64,000 nt of DNA from Clostridia bacterium (GTDB lineage: Bacteria; Bacillota; Clostridia; TANB77; CAG-508), in contig JAAWOE010000005.1 of the NCBI GenBank assembly GCA_022799315.1, positions 1 through 64,000 of the forward strand. The letters run 5' to 3'. Shown piece by piece: positions 18,490-27,523 of the stretch; the stretch's first letter is position 1, and every line of letters begins with the position of its first letter. The notes under the pieces are model-generated. The model saw nothing but the letters and a program-made list of their open reading frames with translations, was not told where the DNA came from and did not search any database. The translations under genes and the position numbers were made by a program.

Positions 18490-18517
18490 AAACTATTAAA
18501 TCAATTAGATAAAAATG

Positions 18518-18543
18518 TAGGGGTCGCATGCTATGCGACCCGA
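18518..18543. repeat. Short GTAGGGGTCGC palindrome
   Basis: GGGTCGCATGCTATGCGACCC is a near-perfect palindrome preceded by TGTAG. It belongs to the same dispersed class of palindromes as 1675-1755 and 40295-40322. Confidence 0.6.
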
Positions 18544-18639
18544 ATTTATATACAGCATATTATTAAAAGAAAAAATAAAGAATGAACAACCTAAAATAAG
18601 CATATAAATTTAAAGAGTAAACTAAAGGAGGATACTTTA

Positions 18640-18939
18640 ATGCGTAATAAAAATAGAAAAAGAAACAATAAACTTAATAAAATAAATAAATTATTAGAAC
18701 TACCAGAGGAAGTTATAACAGATAAACCAAAGCTTACTATTGTTGGATTTGAAGAAGTCTTAATAGAAAACTATAAAGCAATTTTAGAATATGAAGACTA
18801 TTATATAAAAATTAATACACACATTGGAGCTATAAACATTAATGGATTCAATTTAAGGCTAAAAGAGATGACTGGTGACGATATTATGGTTTTAGGTAGT
18901 ATTGATAGCATGGATTTTGAGCAGATTACAGATGAATAA
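18640..18939 (+). CDS. yqfC: Sporulation protein YqfC
   Basis: The 99-residue protein has the YqfC pattern: ELPEEVITDKPKLTIVGFEE without its first residue, then a beta-rich section (LIENYKAILEYEDYYIKI) and NGFNLRLKEMTGDDIMVLGSI. In Bacillus and clostridia yqfC is sigma-E controlled and always precedes yqfD, as here. RBS AAAGGAGG is strong. The precise function is unknown. Confidence 0.88.
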   Translation: MRNKNRKRNNKLNKINKLLELPEEVITDKPKLTIVGFEEVLIENYKAILEYEDYYIKINTHIGAININGFNLRLKEMTGDDIMVLGSIDSMDFEQITDE

Positions 18940-18974
18940 AACTAAAAAAATGTACTGTAGAAAGGAGAAACATA

Positions 18975-20154
18975 ATGTTTTTTAAAATACTGTTATATTA
19001 TATATTTGGATATGTTAATATTAGTGTAGAAGGATACTTTATAGAAAGATTTATTAATATATGTATAAGTAAAAATATACTATTATGGAACATGAAAAGA
19101 AAAAAATCTAGTTTTCTATATACAAATATAGGAATGAAAGATTTTAGAAAAATGAAAGAAATAGCAAAAATAACAAAGTGTAGAGTAAAAATACAAAGAA
19201 AAAGAGGACTACCATTTTTATTAAATAAATATAAAAAAAGGAAGATATTTGCTATATCACTTGCTGTGATTTTGTTATTAATATTTGGAACATCTAACTT
19301 TGTTTGGAATATAGAAATAGTAGGTAATAATACAATTGAAACATCAGAAATCATGAAAGACTTAAATGAAAATGGATTAAAAACAGGAATGATTAAGCAG
19401 AAGATAAATACAAAAGAAGTTATTAATAATATAAGATTAAAAAGAAATGATATAGCTTGGATTGGAGTTAACATTAAGGGAACAAATGCCATCGTTAGTA
19501 TTGTAGAAGCTGATAAAAAACCAGAAATAATAGATGAAAAGGAATATTGCAATATTGTTACAAGGAAAGATGGGATAATTACAAAAATAAACGTTCAAAA
19601 CGGTACAGCCCTAGTAAAAGAGGGAGATATTGTGAAAAACCGGTAATATTTTAGTAGGAGGATGGCTAGAAGGAAAATATACAGGAACAAGATATGTACA
19701 TGCAAAAGCAGAAGTTGAGGCAAAAGTATGGTATTCAAAAAAAGATAAAATTAGCCTAAAACAAGCCAAAAAAGAAGAAACTGGAAACACACAAAATTGT
19801 TATGGAATAAATATAAATAATTTAAAAATAAATTTCACAAAAACACTTCCAAAATTTCAAAATTATGATACAATAAGTGAGAACAAAAAGTTAAAAATAT
19901 TTTCAAACTTTTATTTCCCTATAGAATTTTGTAAAACTACATATTATGAATTAGAAGAAAAGGAAATAACATATACGATTGATGAGGCAAAACAAATATT
20001 AAAAAACAAATTGGAAGAAGAACTTAAGAAGGAAATAGCAAACCAAGAAAACATAGTAAATACACAAGTGAATTACAAAGAAGAAGAACAAGAAGTTACA
20101 GTAGAGGTTATATATGAGGTGCTTGAAAATATAGGAACGAATGAAAAAATATAA
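18975..20154 (+). CDS. yqfD: Sporulation protein YqfD, read through a +1 shift at CGG
   Basis: YqfD is a membrane protein of the mother cell. The first part (18975-19640) has the basic N-terminal domain, a hydrophobic helix (IFAISLAVILLLIFGTSNFV) and a POTRA-like region (WNIEIVGNNTIETSEI). The frame then meets CGG TAA at 19641. Skipping the C gives VKNGNILVGGWLEGKY and continues for about 170 residues to a stop at 20152, giving a protein of about 392 residues, which is normal for the family. Both parts are needed to make a recognisable YqfD. RBS AAAGGAGAAA precedes the ATG. Confidence 0.82.
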
Positions 20155-20176
20155 TTTTTTGAAAGGATGATGTAAG

Positions 20177-21394
20177 ATGGCAGAAAGAGGACTACGAGTA
20201 CTAGAAGCAGATAAAACTTTTTTTGGAAAAATAACAAATACAATAACAAAACTATTAATACCAACTAGAGTCGGAATTAATGGGTTACTAATACTTACCA
20301 AAAGAAACAATGTGTTAAAAGCATATGAAAATTATACAGATGAAAACAACAATGATGAAACAAATAAGAAGGAAATACTGTTAAAGAAATATGAAGATAT
20401 GTATGCTTTGTATTTAGAGTCAATAGATAAATACGTTATGGATTCTATTTATAAAAAAGTAAAAAACAATACTGCATCAGACTTTGAAAGAAATGCATTA
20501 TCACAATATTATAATGTCGTTCACTTAAAAGAAACACAATATATAGAATATAAATATAGAAAACAAAAATATTTGTTAGAGTTGGATTATGAATCTGTAC
20601 TTTCACAAAATAAAGAAAAAATGTTAAAAAGATATCAAAAATTTTATTCAGATAAAATGGAAAGCTTATATAAAGCAATCCTAAAAAATTATTCAATTCA
20701 ATTAGCAGATAACATGGGCGGAACAGAGAAAAAAGATAAAATATATGAAAATATTTTTGCAACTTTAGAAGAATACATTTGCAATATACTGCCAATAAAA
20801 TTACAAGTAGATGAAGAAAAATCATATAAAGAAATATTAAAAGAATATGATAAGTTTAATACATTTTTAGCAGGTAAATTAGATGAAAGAGATATAATAG
20901 AAAAGAAAGCAGTTTTATTGGGAATTAGTAGAAAATTGTTTACTCATAGTTTACCACTAATTGTAGCAGAGCAATGTTATATAAAACTACTAAAGGACAT
21001 AAGAAATTTAATTATTAATGCAAAAAATGATAAAAAGAAAAATAATGCATATGAAATGTTATTAAACCTAATAGAAGATTACAATATAAAACTATTATCA
21101 ACTAAAATATATTGGGACAAACCACAAAAAAGAGAAGAATATAAGAAGTTCTGGGAAGAGTATAATAAGATACAAAAACTAGAATCATCTGATCATGGTG
21201 AGTACCTAAAACAAAAAGAAATACTATTTATAAAGAATGATTTAAAAGCATTAAATGAAAAACAAGAAAAATATGTAGAAATTATTAAGTTCCACAAAGG
21301 AAAACTAGTTGAACTAGGGGAAATGAGAAATATAAGAAATGCATACAAAACACTAAACAAAACATATACCAAAAAGAAATTAGTAATAGCATAA
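20177..21394 (+). CDS. Uncharacterised 405-residue helical protein in the yqfD-ybeY interval
   Basis: I recognise no family. The protein begins MAERGLRVLEADKTFFGKI, has a modest hydrophobic stretch near residues 28-37, and is otherwise soluble, helical and rich in Lys and Tyr (many YKxxL segments). There is no catalytic motif or signal peptide. The RBS is GAAAGGATGATG. It occupies the place where phoH normally sits between yqfD and ybeY in Firmicutes, but it has no P-loop and is not PhoH. Codon use matches the chromosome. Confidence 0.75.
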   Translation: MAERGLRVLEADKTFFGKITNTITKLLIPTRVGINGLLILTKRNNVLKAYENYTDENNNDETNKKEILLKKYEDMYALYLESIDKYVMDSIYKKVKNNTASDFERNALSQYYNVVHLKETQYIEYKYRKQKYLLELDYESVLSQNKEKMLKRYQKFYSDKMESLYKAILKNYSIQLADNMGGTEKKDKIYENIFATLEEYICNILPIKLQVDEEKSYKEILKEYDKFNTFLAGKLDERDIIEKKAVLLGISRKLFTHSLPLIVAEQCYIKLLKDIRNLIINAKNDKKKNNAYEMLLNLIEDYNIKLLSTKIYWDKPQKREEYKKFWEEYNKIQKLESSDHGEYLKQKEILFIKNDLKALNEKQEKYVEIIKFHKGKLVELGEMRNIRNAYKTLNKTYTKKKLVIA

Positions 21395-21660
21395 AGAACA
21401 AAAGAGGCATGATTAAAATATCTTGACCTTTTAGATTCCTTTTCATGCCTCGTCTTTGTTCGCTCGCGAAAAATTGCATAGCAATTTTTCTGTGGAATGT
21501 ATTTATATAATAGGAAATTCGGAGAATTTTCTTATTATATAAAATAGTGGGGCAGAGCCTTAAAGCCTGTCCCATTTGGCAATAAATAGAAATGTTGTAG
21601 GAATCTTGACGACTACGTCGACCTGTATATAGTAAATCTGCGTTTTCTTAGAAGGAGGAA
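21395..21660. other. Intergenic region with three inverted repeats
   Basis: No gene is visible. It contains GAGGCATGA...TCATGCCTC (about 21401-21452, a probable terminator-like stem), AAAAATTGCATAGCAATTTTT (about 21469-21490), and a palindrome TATATAATAGGAAATTC...GAATTTTCTTATTATATA (about 21506-21542). A GTCGAC-type motif (CGACTACGTCG) follows at about 21608. Confidence 0.55.
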
Positions 21661-21672
21661 ATAAAACAAAAC

Positions 21673-22155
21673 ATGAAAGAAATTGTACAAATAGAATTTC
21701 TAGATATAGAAGAAAATGATGAATATAAAGAATTAATTAATGCAGTAATTAATAGATGTTTTGAAGAAGAAAAATTAATAAATACCAAGTTATATATTAG
21801 TATTACTTTAACAACACCAGAGAACATTAGAAACATAAACAAGGAATATAGAAATACAGATAAAGAAACAGATGTATTATCATTCCCTATGTTTGAACAA
21901 GAAGAAATTAAAGAAATTATAAATTCTAAGCAACACTTAGTAGAAGATGTATTAGGAGATATTGTCATTTCTGTAAAAAAAGTTCAAGAACAAGCAATAG
22001 AATATGGACATAGTTTCAAAAGAGAACTATCATATATGTTAGTCCATGGCTTTTATCATTTGATGGGATATGATCACATTAAAGAAGAGGATAAGAAAGA
22101 AATGAGACCAAAAGAAGAAAAAATACTACAGGATTTGAATATAATAAGAAATTAA
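21673..22155 (+). CDS. ybeY: Endoribonuclease YbeY (rRNA maturation)
   Basis: The 160-residue zinc metalloprotein acts in 16S rRNA 3' processing and ribosome quality control. The diagnostic HGFYHLMGYDH motif (three zinc-binding His) lies near residues 119-129, and NIRNINKEYRNTDKETDVLSFP is the family N-terminal block with its first residues. RBS AGGAGG is 11 bases upstream. It is in the canonical position before dgkA and era. Confidence 0.94.
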   Translation: MKEIVQIEFLDIEENDEYKELINAVINRCFEEEKLINTKLYISITLTTPENIRNINKEYRNTDKETDVLSFPMFEQEEIKEIINSKQHLVEDVLGDIVISVKKVQEQAIEYGHSFKRELSYMLVHGFYHLMGYDHIKEEDKKEMRPKEEKILQDLNIIRN

Positions 22156-22164
22156 AGGCAGTGA

Positions 22165-22300
22165 GGTTGAAAAATAATTACAATTTTGGCGTTGTCAAAC
22201 TGCATTTCAAATTTAATCAACGTACACTAAGTACGCCTCATAAATTTGAAACTTGTTTTCCTAGCCAAAATTTAATTCTTTTCCAACCAGTTTGTAGTTT
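22165..22300. repeat. Long imperfect palindrome with CAACGTAC/GTACGCC core
   Basis: The outer arms GGTTGAAAAATAATTACAAT (continuing TTTGGC) and GCCAAAATTTAATTC...CCAACC pair. An inner stem ATTTCAAATTTAAT...TAAATTTGAAAC encloses CAACGTACACTAAGTACGCC. The same core recurs at 48555, 52700, 53740 and, degenerately, 55340, marking a dispersed palindromic element. Confidence 0.75.
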
Positions 22301-22320
22301 GAAAAATGGATGTGATAAAT

Positions 22321-23103
22321 ATGAAAAAAGACGAACACAAAATGAAAAATGGAAATTTTTTAGATGCATGTCAAAATGCATTAGATGGAATTATATATGC
22401 AATAACAACACAAAGTAATATAAAAAAACAATTAGTTATAGCAGTTATTGTAATGCTTGTTAGTTTGTTTTTTGATTTAAACAAAGCAGAATTTTTATGC
22501 TTAATGTTTACGGTTGTTCTAATTATTGTGGCAGAAATGATTAATACAGCTATTGAAACGGTAGTAGACTTGTATACGGATTTATATCATCCAAAAGCAA
22601 AAATCGCAAAAGATGTAGGGGCGGGAGCTGTAGTAATTACAGCAATTAACGCAATAATAGTTGCATACTTTCTATTTTTTGAGAAAATTAGTACAATAGG
22701 ACTTAAAATGATTGACGAAATAGTTAATTCACCAGTACATTTAGCGTTTGTATCTATTTTATTAACTGTAATTGTTATTGTTACTCTAAAAGCTGCAGCA
22801 ACTAAAAAACATAAATTTGTAAAAGAAAACTTTATGCCAAGTGGTCAAACAGCTGTTGCATTTGCAGGCTTAACAATAATATGGCTTACAACAAGAAATG
22901 TAGTAATATTTACAATATCATTGGTTTTAGCATTAGTAGTTGCAATTAATAGATATGAAAATAGAAAAAGAAGTAAACTAGAAATTGTAACAGGTGCATT
23001 TGTAGGAGTGATGGTAGTTGTATTAATATATGGATTAGCATTAATATATTTAGGTACTACATTTAGTGGAATAACAGAATTCCTTAGTAATATAAAAATA
23101 TAG
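22321..23103 (+). CDS. Diacylglycerol/undecaprenol kinase fused to a PAP2-like domain
   Basis: Residues about 1-120 form a DgkA-type membrane kinase: NALDGIIYAITTQSNIKKQL and AEMINTAIETVVDLYTD, with the conserved Glu residues and Asn. After a linker, residues about 140-255 add four or so helices with KFVKENFMPSGQTAVAFAG, which resembles the PSGH motif of PAP2 phosphatases but has Gln for His; the third motif is degenerate (INRYENRKRS). Undecaprenol phosphorylation is inferred for Gram-positives. ATG 22321 is preferred; ATG 22306 is possible. Confidence 0.8.
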   Translation: MKKDEHKMKNGNFLDACQNALDGIIYAITTQSNIKKQLVIAVIVMLVSLFFDLNKAEFLCLMFTVVLIIVAEMINTAIETVVDLYTDLYHPKAKIAKDVGAGAVVITAINAIIVAYFLFFEKISTIGLKMIDEIVNSPVHLAFVSILLTVIVIVTLKAAATKKHKFVKENFMPSGQTAVAFAGLTIIWLTTRNVVIFTISLVLALVVAINRYENRKRSKLEIVTGAFVGVMVVVLIYGLALIYLGTTFSGITEFLSNIKI

Positions 23104-23121
23104 TAAAGAGAGGGAAAAAAT

Positions 23122-24168
23122 ATGGGAAAAACGGGAGTAAAATTATTGATTGCGATATTAACAGTTTTAATTATTGTTGCAGCTGTATTGTTGGCAATAA
23201 AAGTTATTAACACAAAACAAGGAGAAGATGATTCTAATGGTATTATCTCATTAGGTGTAGATAAAGGGAAAACTAAAAATGAAGAAAGTAAAATTGAAGT
23301 GTATAATGGAATAGAAAGACCAATAGCAGTAATGATTGATAATCATAAAGGGGCATGGCCACAAGTAGGATTAAACGATGCATATATTGTTTATGAAATA
23401 ATAGTAGAGGGCGGAGAGACAAGACTTATGCCTGTATTTAAAGGAAAAGACCTAGAGAAAATTGGGCCAGTAAGAAGTGCAAGACATTATTTTATAGATT
23501 ATGCATTAGAAAATGATGCAATATATGTTCACTTTGGTTCAAGCCCACAAGCTTTGTCAGATATAGCTACATATAAAGTAAACAATATTAATGGAATTGC
23601 TGAAAGTGAAAACAACTTTTGGAGAGTAAAAGATAAAAAAGCTCCACATAATGTTGTTACAAATACAAAGAAAATATTTGAAATGGCAAACAGTAAAAAA
23701 TATAGAACAACCTCAAATATAAGTAGTTTGCTAAATTATAAAGATAAAGAAGTAAACCTAGACGAAGGGATAATAGCAAATGAAGTACAAATACCATATT
23801 CAGAATCAAATAATGTAGCTTACAAATATAATGAAGAAACAAAAAAATATGAAAGATATCAAAAAGGAACAAAACAAAGCGATTGGACTACAAAAGAAGT
23901 GATTAGCACAAAAAATATAATAATTACGTTTGCAGAAAATTATACGTTAAAAGATGTAGAAAATAAAGGAAGACAAGGACTAAAGAATATTGGAGATAAA
24001 AAGGGATATTATATAACAAATGGAAAAGCAATAGAAATAGTATGTAGTAAATCTTCAAGAACAGAAAGAACAGTATATAAAGATTTACAAGGAAACAAAA
24101 TTAATGTAAATGATGGAAATACTTTTATTCAAATTTGCCCAATTGATGCAAATGTTGTAATTAAATAG
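23122..24168 (+). CDS. DUF3048 (YerB-like) membrane-anchored protein
   Basis: The 348-residue protein has an N-terminal membrane anchor (LLIAILTVLIIVAAVLLAI) without a lipobox Cys. The domain begins RPIAVMIDNHKGAWPQVGL and continues YIVYEIIVEGGETRLMPVFK and IGPVRSARHYFIDYA, the signature of DUF3048/YerB. Its C-terminal half (ADAPPHN-like region KKAPHNVVTNTKK) fits the second domain. The function is unknown; a cell-envelope role is inferred. It replaces cdd in the usual dgkA-cdd-era order. Confidence 0.85.
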   Translation: MGKTGVKLLIAILTVLIIVAAVLLAIKVINTKQGEDDSNGIISLGVDKGKTKNEESKIEVYNGIERPIAVMIDNHKGAWPQVGLNDAYIVYEIIVEGGETRLMPVFKGKDLEKIGPVRSARHYFIDYALENDAIYVHFGSSPQALSDIATYKVNNINGIAESENNFWRVKDKKAPHNVVTNTKKIFEMANSKKYRTTSNISSLLNYKDKEVNLDEGIIANEVQIPYSESNNVAYKYNEETKKYERYQKGTKQSDWTTKEVISTKNIIITFAENYTLKDVENKGRQGLKNIGDKKGYYITNGKAIEIVCSKSSRTERTVYKDLQGNKINVNDGNTFIQICPIDANVVIK

Positions 24169-24409
24169 GAATATACATAGGCAAGCTTTGCTTGCCTAAT
24201 GCAGTTTATACAAACTAACTTTTCTTATGAATCTGCTTCATCCACGTGAAGCTACTCTAATGGTAAGATTAAAATTTATGCAATAGAAATATTACAAGGC
24301 AACTTTGTCAAGCAAAATTTGGCAAAAAATAATAAAATTTATCTACTAAATTTTACAAATTTAGCAAAACAAGGTGTATATAATAAATAAAAAATGAAGG
24401 AAGAAAAAA
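24169..24409. other. Intergenic region with hairpin and dispersed repeat
   Basis: TAGGCAAG/CTTGCCTA forms a hairpin at 24178-24200. At about 24229-24256, GAATCTGCTTCATCCACGTG followed by AAGCTAC repeats a motif also found at 40377-40466. No gene is seen; the era RBS (GAAGGAAG) is at the end. Confidence 0.55.
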
Positions 24410-25312
24410 ATGGAAGAATTTAAATCAGGTTTTGTATCAATTATAGGAAGAACAAATGTAGGGAAATCTACATTAATAAATTCATTGGTTGGAGAAAAGG
24501 TAGCAATTATGACTAATAAACCACAAACAACAAGAACTGCTATACGTGCAATTGTGAATAGAAAAAATTCTCAAATCATATTTATAGATACTCCAGGAAT
24601 TCATAAACCAAAAACAAAATTAGGAAATACAATGATAGATACAGCATTTGGAAGTGTTACAGATGTAGACGTAGTATTATTCTTGATAGAGGCAACTAGT
24701 GACGAAATAGGAAAAGGAGATAGAATAATACTAGACAAAATAAAAGAAGCAAAAAAGAAAACGATTTTAATTATAAATAAGATAGATTTAATAAAAAGAG
24801 AAAAGTTATTAAATTTAATTGAATTGTATAGTAAAGAATATGACTTTAGTGCAGTTATACCAATTTCTGCATTAAAACAAGATAAGACAGAAGATGTTTT
24901 GAATGAAATTGAAAAATTGTTAAAACCTGGACCAGCATATTATGATGTAGACGAATATACAGATCAAACCGCAAGACAGCTTGCGGAAGAGACTATTAGA
25001 GAAAAAGCACTGAAATTATTAGACGATGAGGTGCCTCATGGACTATATGTTGTAGTAGAAAAAATGGAATTAAGAAACACAAAAACAGATGAAGAAATAT
25101 ATGATATAGAAGCAACAATTTATTGCCTAAGAAATTCGCACAAAGGTATTATTATTGGTAAAAATGGAGCAATGTTAAAAAGAATTGGAACATATGCAAG
25201 ACAAGATTTAGAAAAAATGCTACAAACTAAAATTAATTTGAAAACTTGGGTAAAAGTTAGTGAAGACTGGCAAGAAAAAGATTCTATTGTCAAAAAATTT
25301 AAATTTGTATAA
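24410..25312 (+). CDS. era: GTPase Era
   Basis: The 300-residue ribosome assembly GTPase binds 16S rRNA near its 3' end. Motifs are GRTNVGKSTLIN (G1), NKPQTTR (switch region), DTPGIHKPK (G3) and NKIDLI (G4), and the C-terminal KH domain has GIIIGKNGAMLKRIG. Length is standard. It sits upstream of yqzL and recO as in most Firmicutes. Confidence 0.97.
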   Translation: MEEFKSGFVSIIGRTNVGKSTLINSLVGEKVAIMTNKPQTTRTAIRAIVNRKNSQIIFIDTPGIHKPKTKLGNTMIDTAFGSVTDVDVVLFLIEATSDEIGKGDRIILDKIKEAKKKTILIINKIDLIKREKLLNLIELYSKEYDFSAVIPISALKQDKTEDVLNEIEKLLKPGPAYYDVDEYTDQTARQLAEETIREKALKLLDDEVPHGLYVVVEKMELRNTKTDEEIYDIEATIYCLRNSHKGIIIGKNGAMLKRIGTYARQDLEKMLQTKINLKTWVKVSEDWQEKDSIVKKFKFV

Positions 25313-25407
25313 ATATTTAAAAACTGAAACTTTATGAATAAAACTTTAAAATAATTCTAAAAATAAGGGTATATAATATTTTTACAATTTTTATGGAGGA
25401 AGAGCAA

Positions 25408-25566
25408 ATGATAAAACAAATAGCGTGGAATACCTTTAAAAACACAGGAGATATAAACACATTTCTAGAATTAGTTGAAGTAGAAAACATTGAAAAAAAT
25501 ATAATAAACGGTGAAGAAGTAGATGGGAACAATCAAAACAAATGGAATAATATTACAAGAAAATAA
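25408..25566 (+). CDS. yqzL: YqzL-family small protein
   Basis: The 52-residue ORF begins MIKQIAWNTFKNTGDINTFL, matching the YqzL pattern (WxxFxxTGxIxxYL) of the tiny conserved gene between era and recO. RBS GGAGG is ten bases upstream. Its 3' end overlaps the recO start by 44 bases in another frame, suggesting coupled translation. Function unknown. Confidence 0.75.
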   Translation: MIKQIAWNTFKNTGDINTFLELVEVENIEKNIINGEEVDGNNQNKWNNITRK

Positions 25567-26251
25567 TATGGGAGATTATGATAAAATGCTTACAATATTA
25601 ACTCCAGGGTACGGTAAAATTAGCTGTGCTGCAAAAGGAGCAAGGCGACCTAAAAGTGCCTTGCTTGCAGGCAGTCAATTTTTGTGCTTTGGAGACTATT
25701 TATTATACCAAGGAACAAATACATATCATGTTAATTCTTGTGAAACGATAGAGATGTTTTACAAATTACGAACGGATTTAGATAAACTAAAATATGCGTC
25801 ACATATTACAAAAATTATTTATGATGTAACTAATGAAAATGAAAATAGCTATAAGATATTACAATTATTTTTAAATACTCTATATATGATATCAGAAACA
25901 GATGAAAATTTGGATTTGATTATAGCAATATTTAAATTAAGGCTAATGTGTATATTAGGATTTACTCCAAGTATAAAAGAGTGTAAAGGGTGTAAAACTG
26001 AAGAAGAATTATTATATTTCAGTTTTAAAGATAGTGGATTTAAATGTGGAGTTTGCGCAAAAGTAGATAAAAGTGTAATGCAAATAAATGCATCTACACG
26101 AGATGCAATAAGATACATTGTTCTAGCACCACCCAAAAAAATATTTTCTTTTAAAGTGAAAGAAGAGACAATAAAAGAATTAGAAATTATATCTAAAATA
26201 TATTTAAATCAAAAATTAGAAAAAGAATACAAATTAGAGGAATTGTTTTAA
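25523..26251 (+). CDS. recO: DNA repair protein RecO
   Basis: The 242-residue recombination mediator loads RecA with RecR. The N-terminal OB-fold shows TNGIILQENNMGDYDKMLTI and GKISCAAKGARRPKS. The C-terminal zinc finger has CKGCKTEEELLYFSFKDSGF followed by KCGVC (two CxxC pairs). Length is typical. The start lies inside yqzL. Confidence 0.93.
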   Translation: MGTIKTNGIILQENNMGDYDKMLTILTPGYGKISCAAKGARRPKSALLAGSQFLCFGDYLLYQGTNTYHVNSCETIEMFYKLRTDLDKLKYASHITKIIYDVTNENENSYKILQLFLNTLYMISETDENLDLIIAIFKLRLMCILGFTPSIKECKGCKTEEELLYFSFKDSGFKCGVCAKVDKSVMQINASTRDAIRYIVLAPPKKIFSFKVKEETIKELEIISKIYLNQKLEKEYKLEELF

Positions 26252-26386
26252 CATGTTAGAAGGTTTTTGTGATATATAACCAATTAAAAATGTTAATGCT
26301 TTTTGAATCTTTACAAAAAATAAAATATAGTATATAATTCCAATATAATCAAAAGAATAAACAAAATATGAAAGGAAGAGATTGTT

Positions 26387-26920
26387 ATGAATATTAAATT
26401 AACAGGAAAGGATTTAAAAGCAACAGATGCAATTAAAGACTATGTAGAAAAGAAAGTAGAAAGATTAGTAAAATATTTTGGAGAAGACTTCGAAGTAAAT
26501 GCAACAATAAAATGCGAGAAAAGTGAACAAATAGCAGACATTATGGTAAATGCAGATTCAGATACATATAAGGCAGTTACATCACATAGAGATTTATATG
26601 CAGCTATTGATAAAGATATAGACATACTAGAAGGACAAATAAGAAAAATGAAAACTAAAAAAGAAAAGCAAAATAAAGAAGACTCTATTAAACAAAAAGA
26701 AATGATGAATATGACTGGAAAGGTTCATGAAGTAGAAAACGAAGTAATTAAAACAATATATTATGAAGCAAAACCAATGTCTGTAGAAGATGCAATACTA
26801 AAATTACAAGAAAAACCACAAGACATATTCTATACATTTATCAATGTAGATACAAGCAAAGTAAATGTTGTATTTAAATTAAAAAATTCAAAAAATTATG
26901 GTATAGTAGAACCAGAATAA
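26387..26920 (+). CDS. hpf: Ribosome hibernation-promoting factor, long form
   Basis: The 177-residue protein joins 70S ribosomes into inactive 100S dimers. The N-terminal beta-alpha-beta domain (LTGKDLKATDAIKDYVEKKV) is linked to a C-terminal dimerisation domain (KPMSVEDAILKLQEKPQDIF). Residues at the end are slightly divergent (FKLKNSKNYGIVEPE) but in family range. RBS AAAGGAAGAGA precedes the ATG. Confidence 0.93.
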   Translation: MNIKLTGKDLKATDAIKDYVEKKVERLVKYFGEDFEVNATIKCEKSEQIADIMVNADSDTYKAVTSHRDLYAAIDKDIDILEGQIRKMKTKKEKQNKEDSIKQKEMMNMTGKVHEVENEVIKTIYYEAKPMSVEDAILKLQEKPQDIFYTFINVDTSKVNVVFKLKNSKNYGIVEPE

Positions 26921-26933
26921 AATTAAAAAAGTA

Positions 26934-26967
26934 AAAAGGCAGGAATACATTTCCTGCCTTTTTATGT
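26934..26967. terminator. Terminator after hpf
   Basis: AAAAAGGCAGGAA and TTCCTGCCTTTTT pair around TACAT, with A and T runs on both sides; it can also serve the convergent SASP gene. Confidence 0.85.
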
Positions 26968-27025
26968 ATTGCTACGTAAAAAAACAAAAAATATATTCCT
27001 ACCTAAAATCTAATAAATAGTGAAA

Positions 27026-27232
27026 CTATTTACCAATCATTTGGTTTTCAGCTTGTTGGATCATTTTTCTTACCATGTTTCCACCAATTTTACCAGCGTC
27101 TCTAGCAGATATATTTCCGTTATAACCATCTTTTAAAGTTACACCTACTTCGCTAGCTACTTCATATTTGAATTTTTCTAAAGCACCCATAGCTTCTGGA
27201 ACTGCTTTATAGTTACTGTTTGAACTTGCCAT
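27026..27232 (-). CDS. Alpha/beta-type small acid-soluble spore protein
   Basis: The 68-residue protein coats and protects spore DNA and is degraded by Gpr at germination. It carries ALEKFKYEVASEVGV, containing the Gpr cleavage region, and GYNGNISARDAGKIGGNMVR, the DNA-binding SASP signature. RBS GGAGGTG is seven bases upstream. A CATTCTA sequence on the minus strand (about 27306-27300) resembles a sigma-G -10 element, but I see no convincing -35. Confidence 0.95.
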   Translation of the reverse strand: MASSNSNYKAVPEAMGALEKFKYEVASEVGVTLKDGYNGNISARDAGKIGGNMVRKMIQQAENQMIGK

Positions 27233-27352
27233 TGTTGTTTCACCTCCTGCAAAAAAAGATTTTACATTTTTGAAGAAACTTTCTTGCTTCTACGTTATAT
27301 AGAATGTGTAATTTTTTTTATTTTAAACTGGAAATTTCTTCATAAAATTTAA

Positions 27353-27391
27353 AATTAAACATCTAAATTAAACATCTAAATTAAACATCTA
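27353..27391. repeat. Three tandem copies of a 13-bp unit
   Basis: AAATTAAACATCT is repeated three times head to tail in the divergent SASP/HAD intergenic region (27233-27523). No other feature is visible there apart from possible promoters. Confidence 0.7.
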
Positions 27392-27523
27392 TATGTTTAT
27401 TTAATTATTGGCCAACAAATAATCAACATGTAAATTTTTTATGATTTGTTGTAAAAAAAATAAATTATATGTATAATAAAGCGTGAATAAGAACAAAAGT
27501 AAAAATGTACAAAGGAGATTAAA

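Noticed and set aside
18998..19552. 184-codon open frame on the minus strand inside yqfD
   Set aside because: Antisense shadow of a recognised gene; hydrophobic composition arises from AT-rich Lys/Glu codons read backwards.
19630..19650. P-site tRNA slippage (as in prfB-type sites) as mechanism
   Set aside because: The codons before CGG differ at every site and cannot re-pair one base downstream in most cases; there is also no consistent upstream Shine-Dalgarno-like stimulator.
22161..22418. 85-codon open frame covering the palindrome before dgkA
   Set aside because: It consists mostly of the repeat element and runs into dgkA out of frame; no RBS.
27353..27391. Iteron or CRISPR at the 13-bp triplet repeat
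   Set aside because: Only three units with no spacers and no replication gene nearby; simple tandem duplication is enough.
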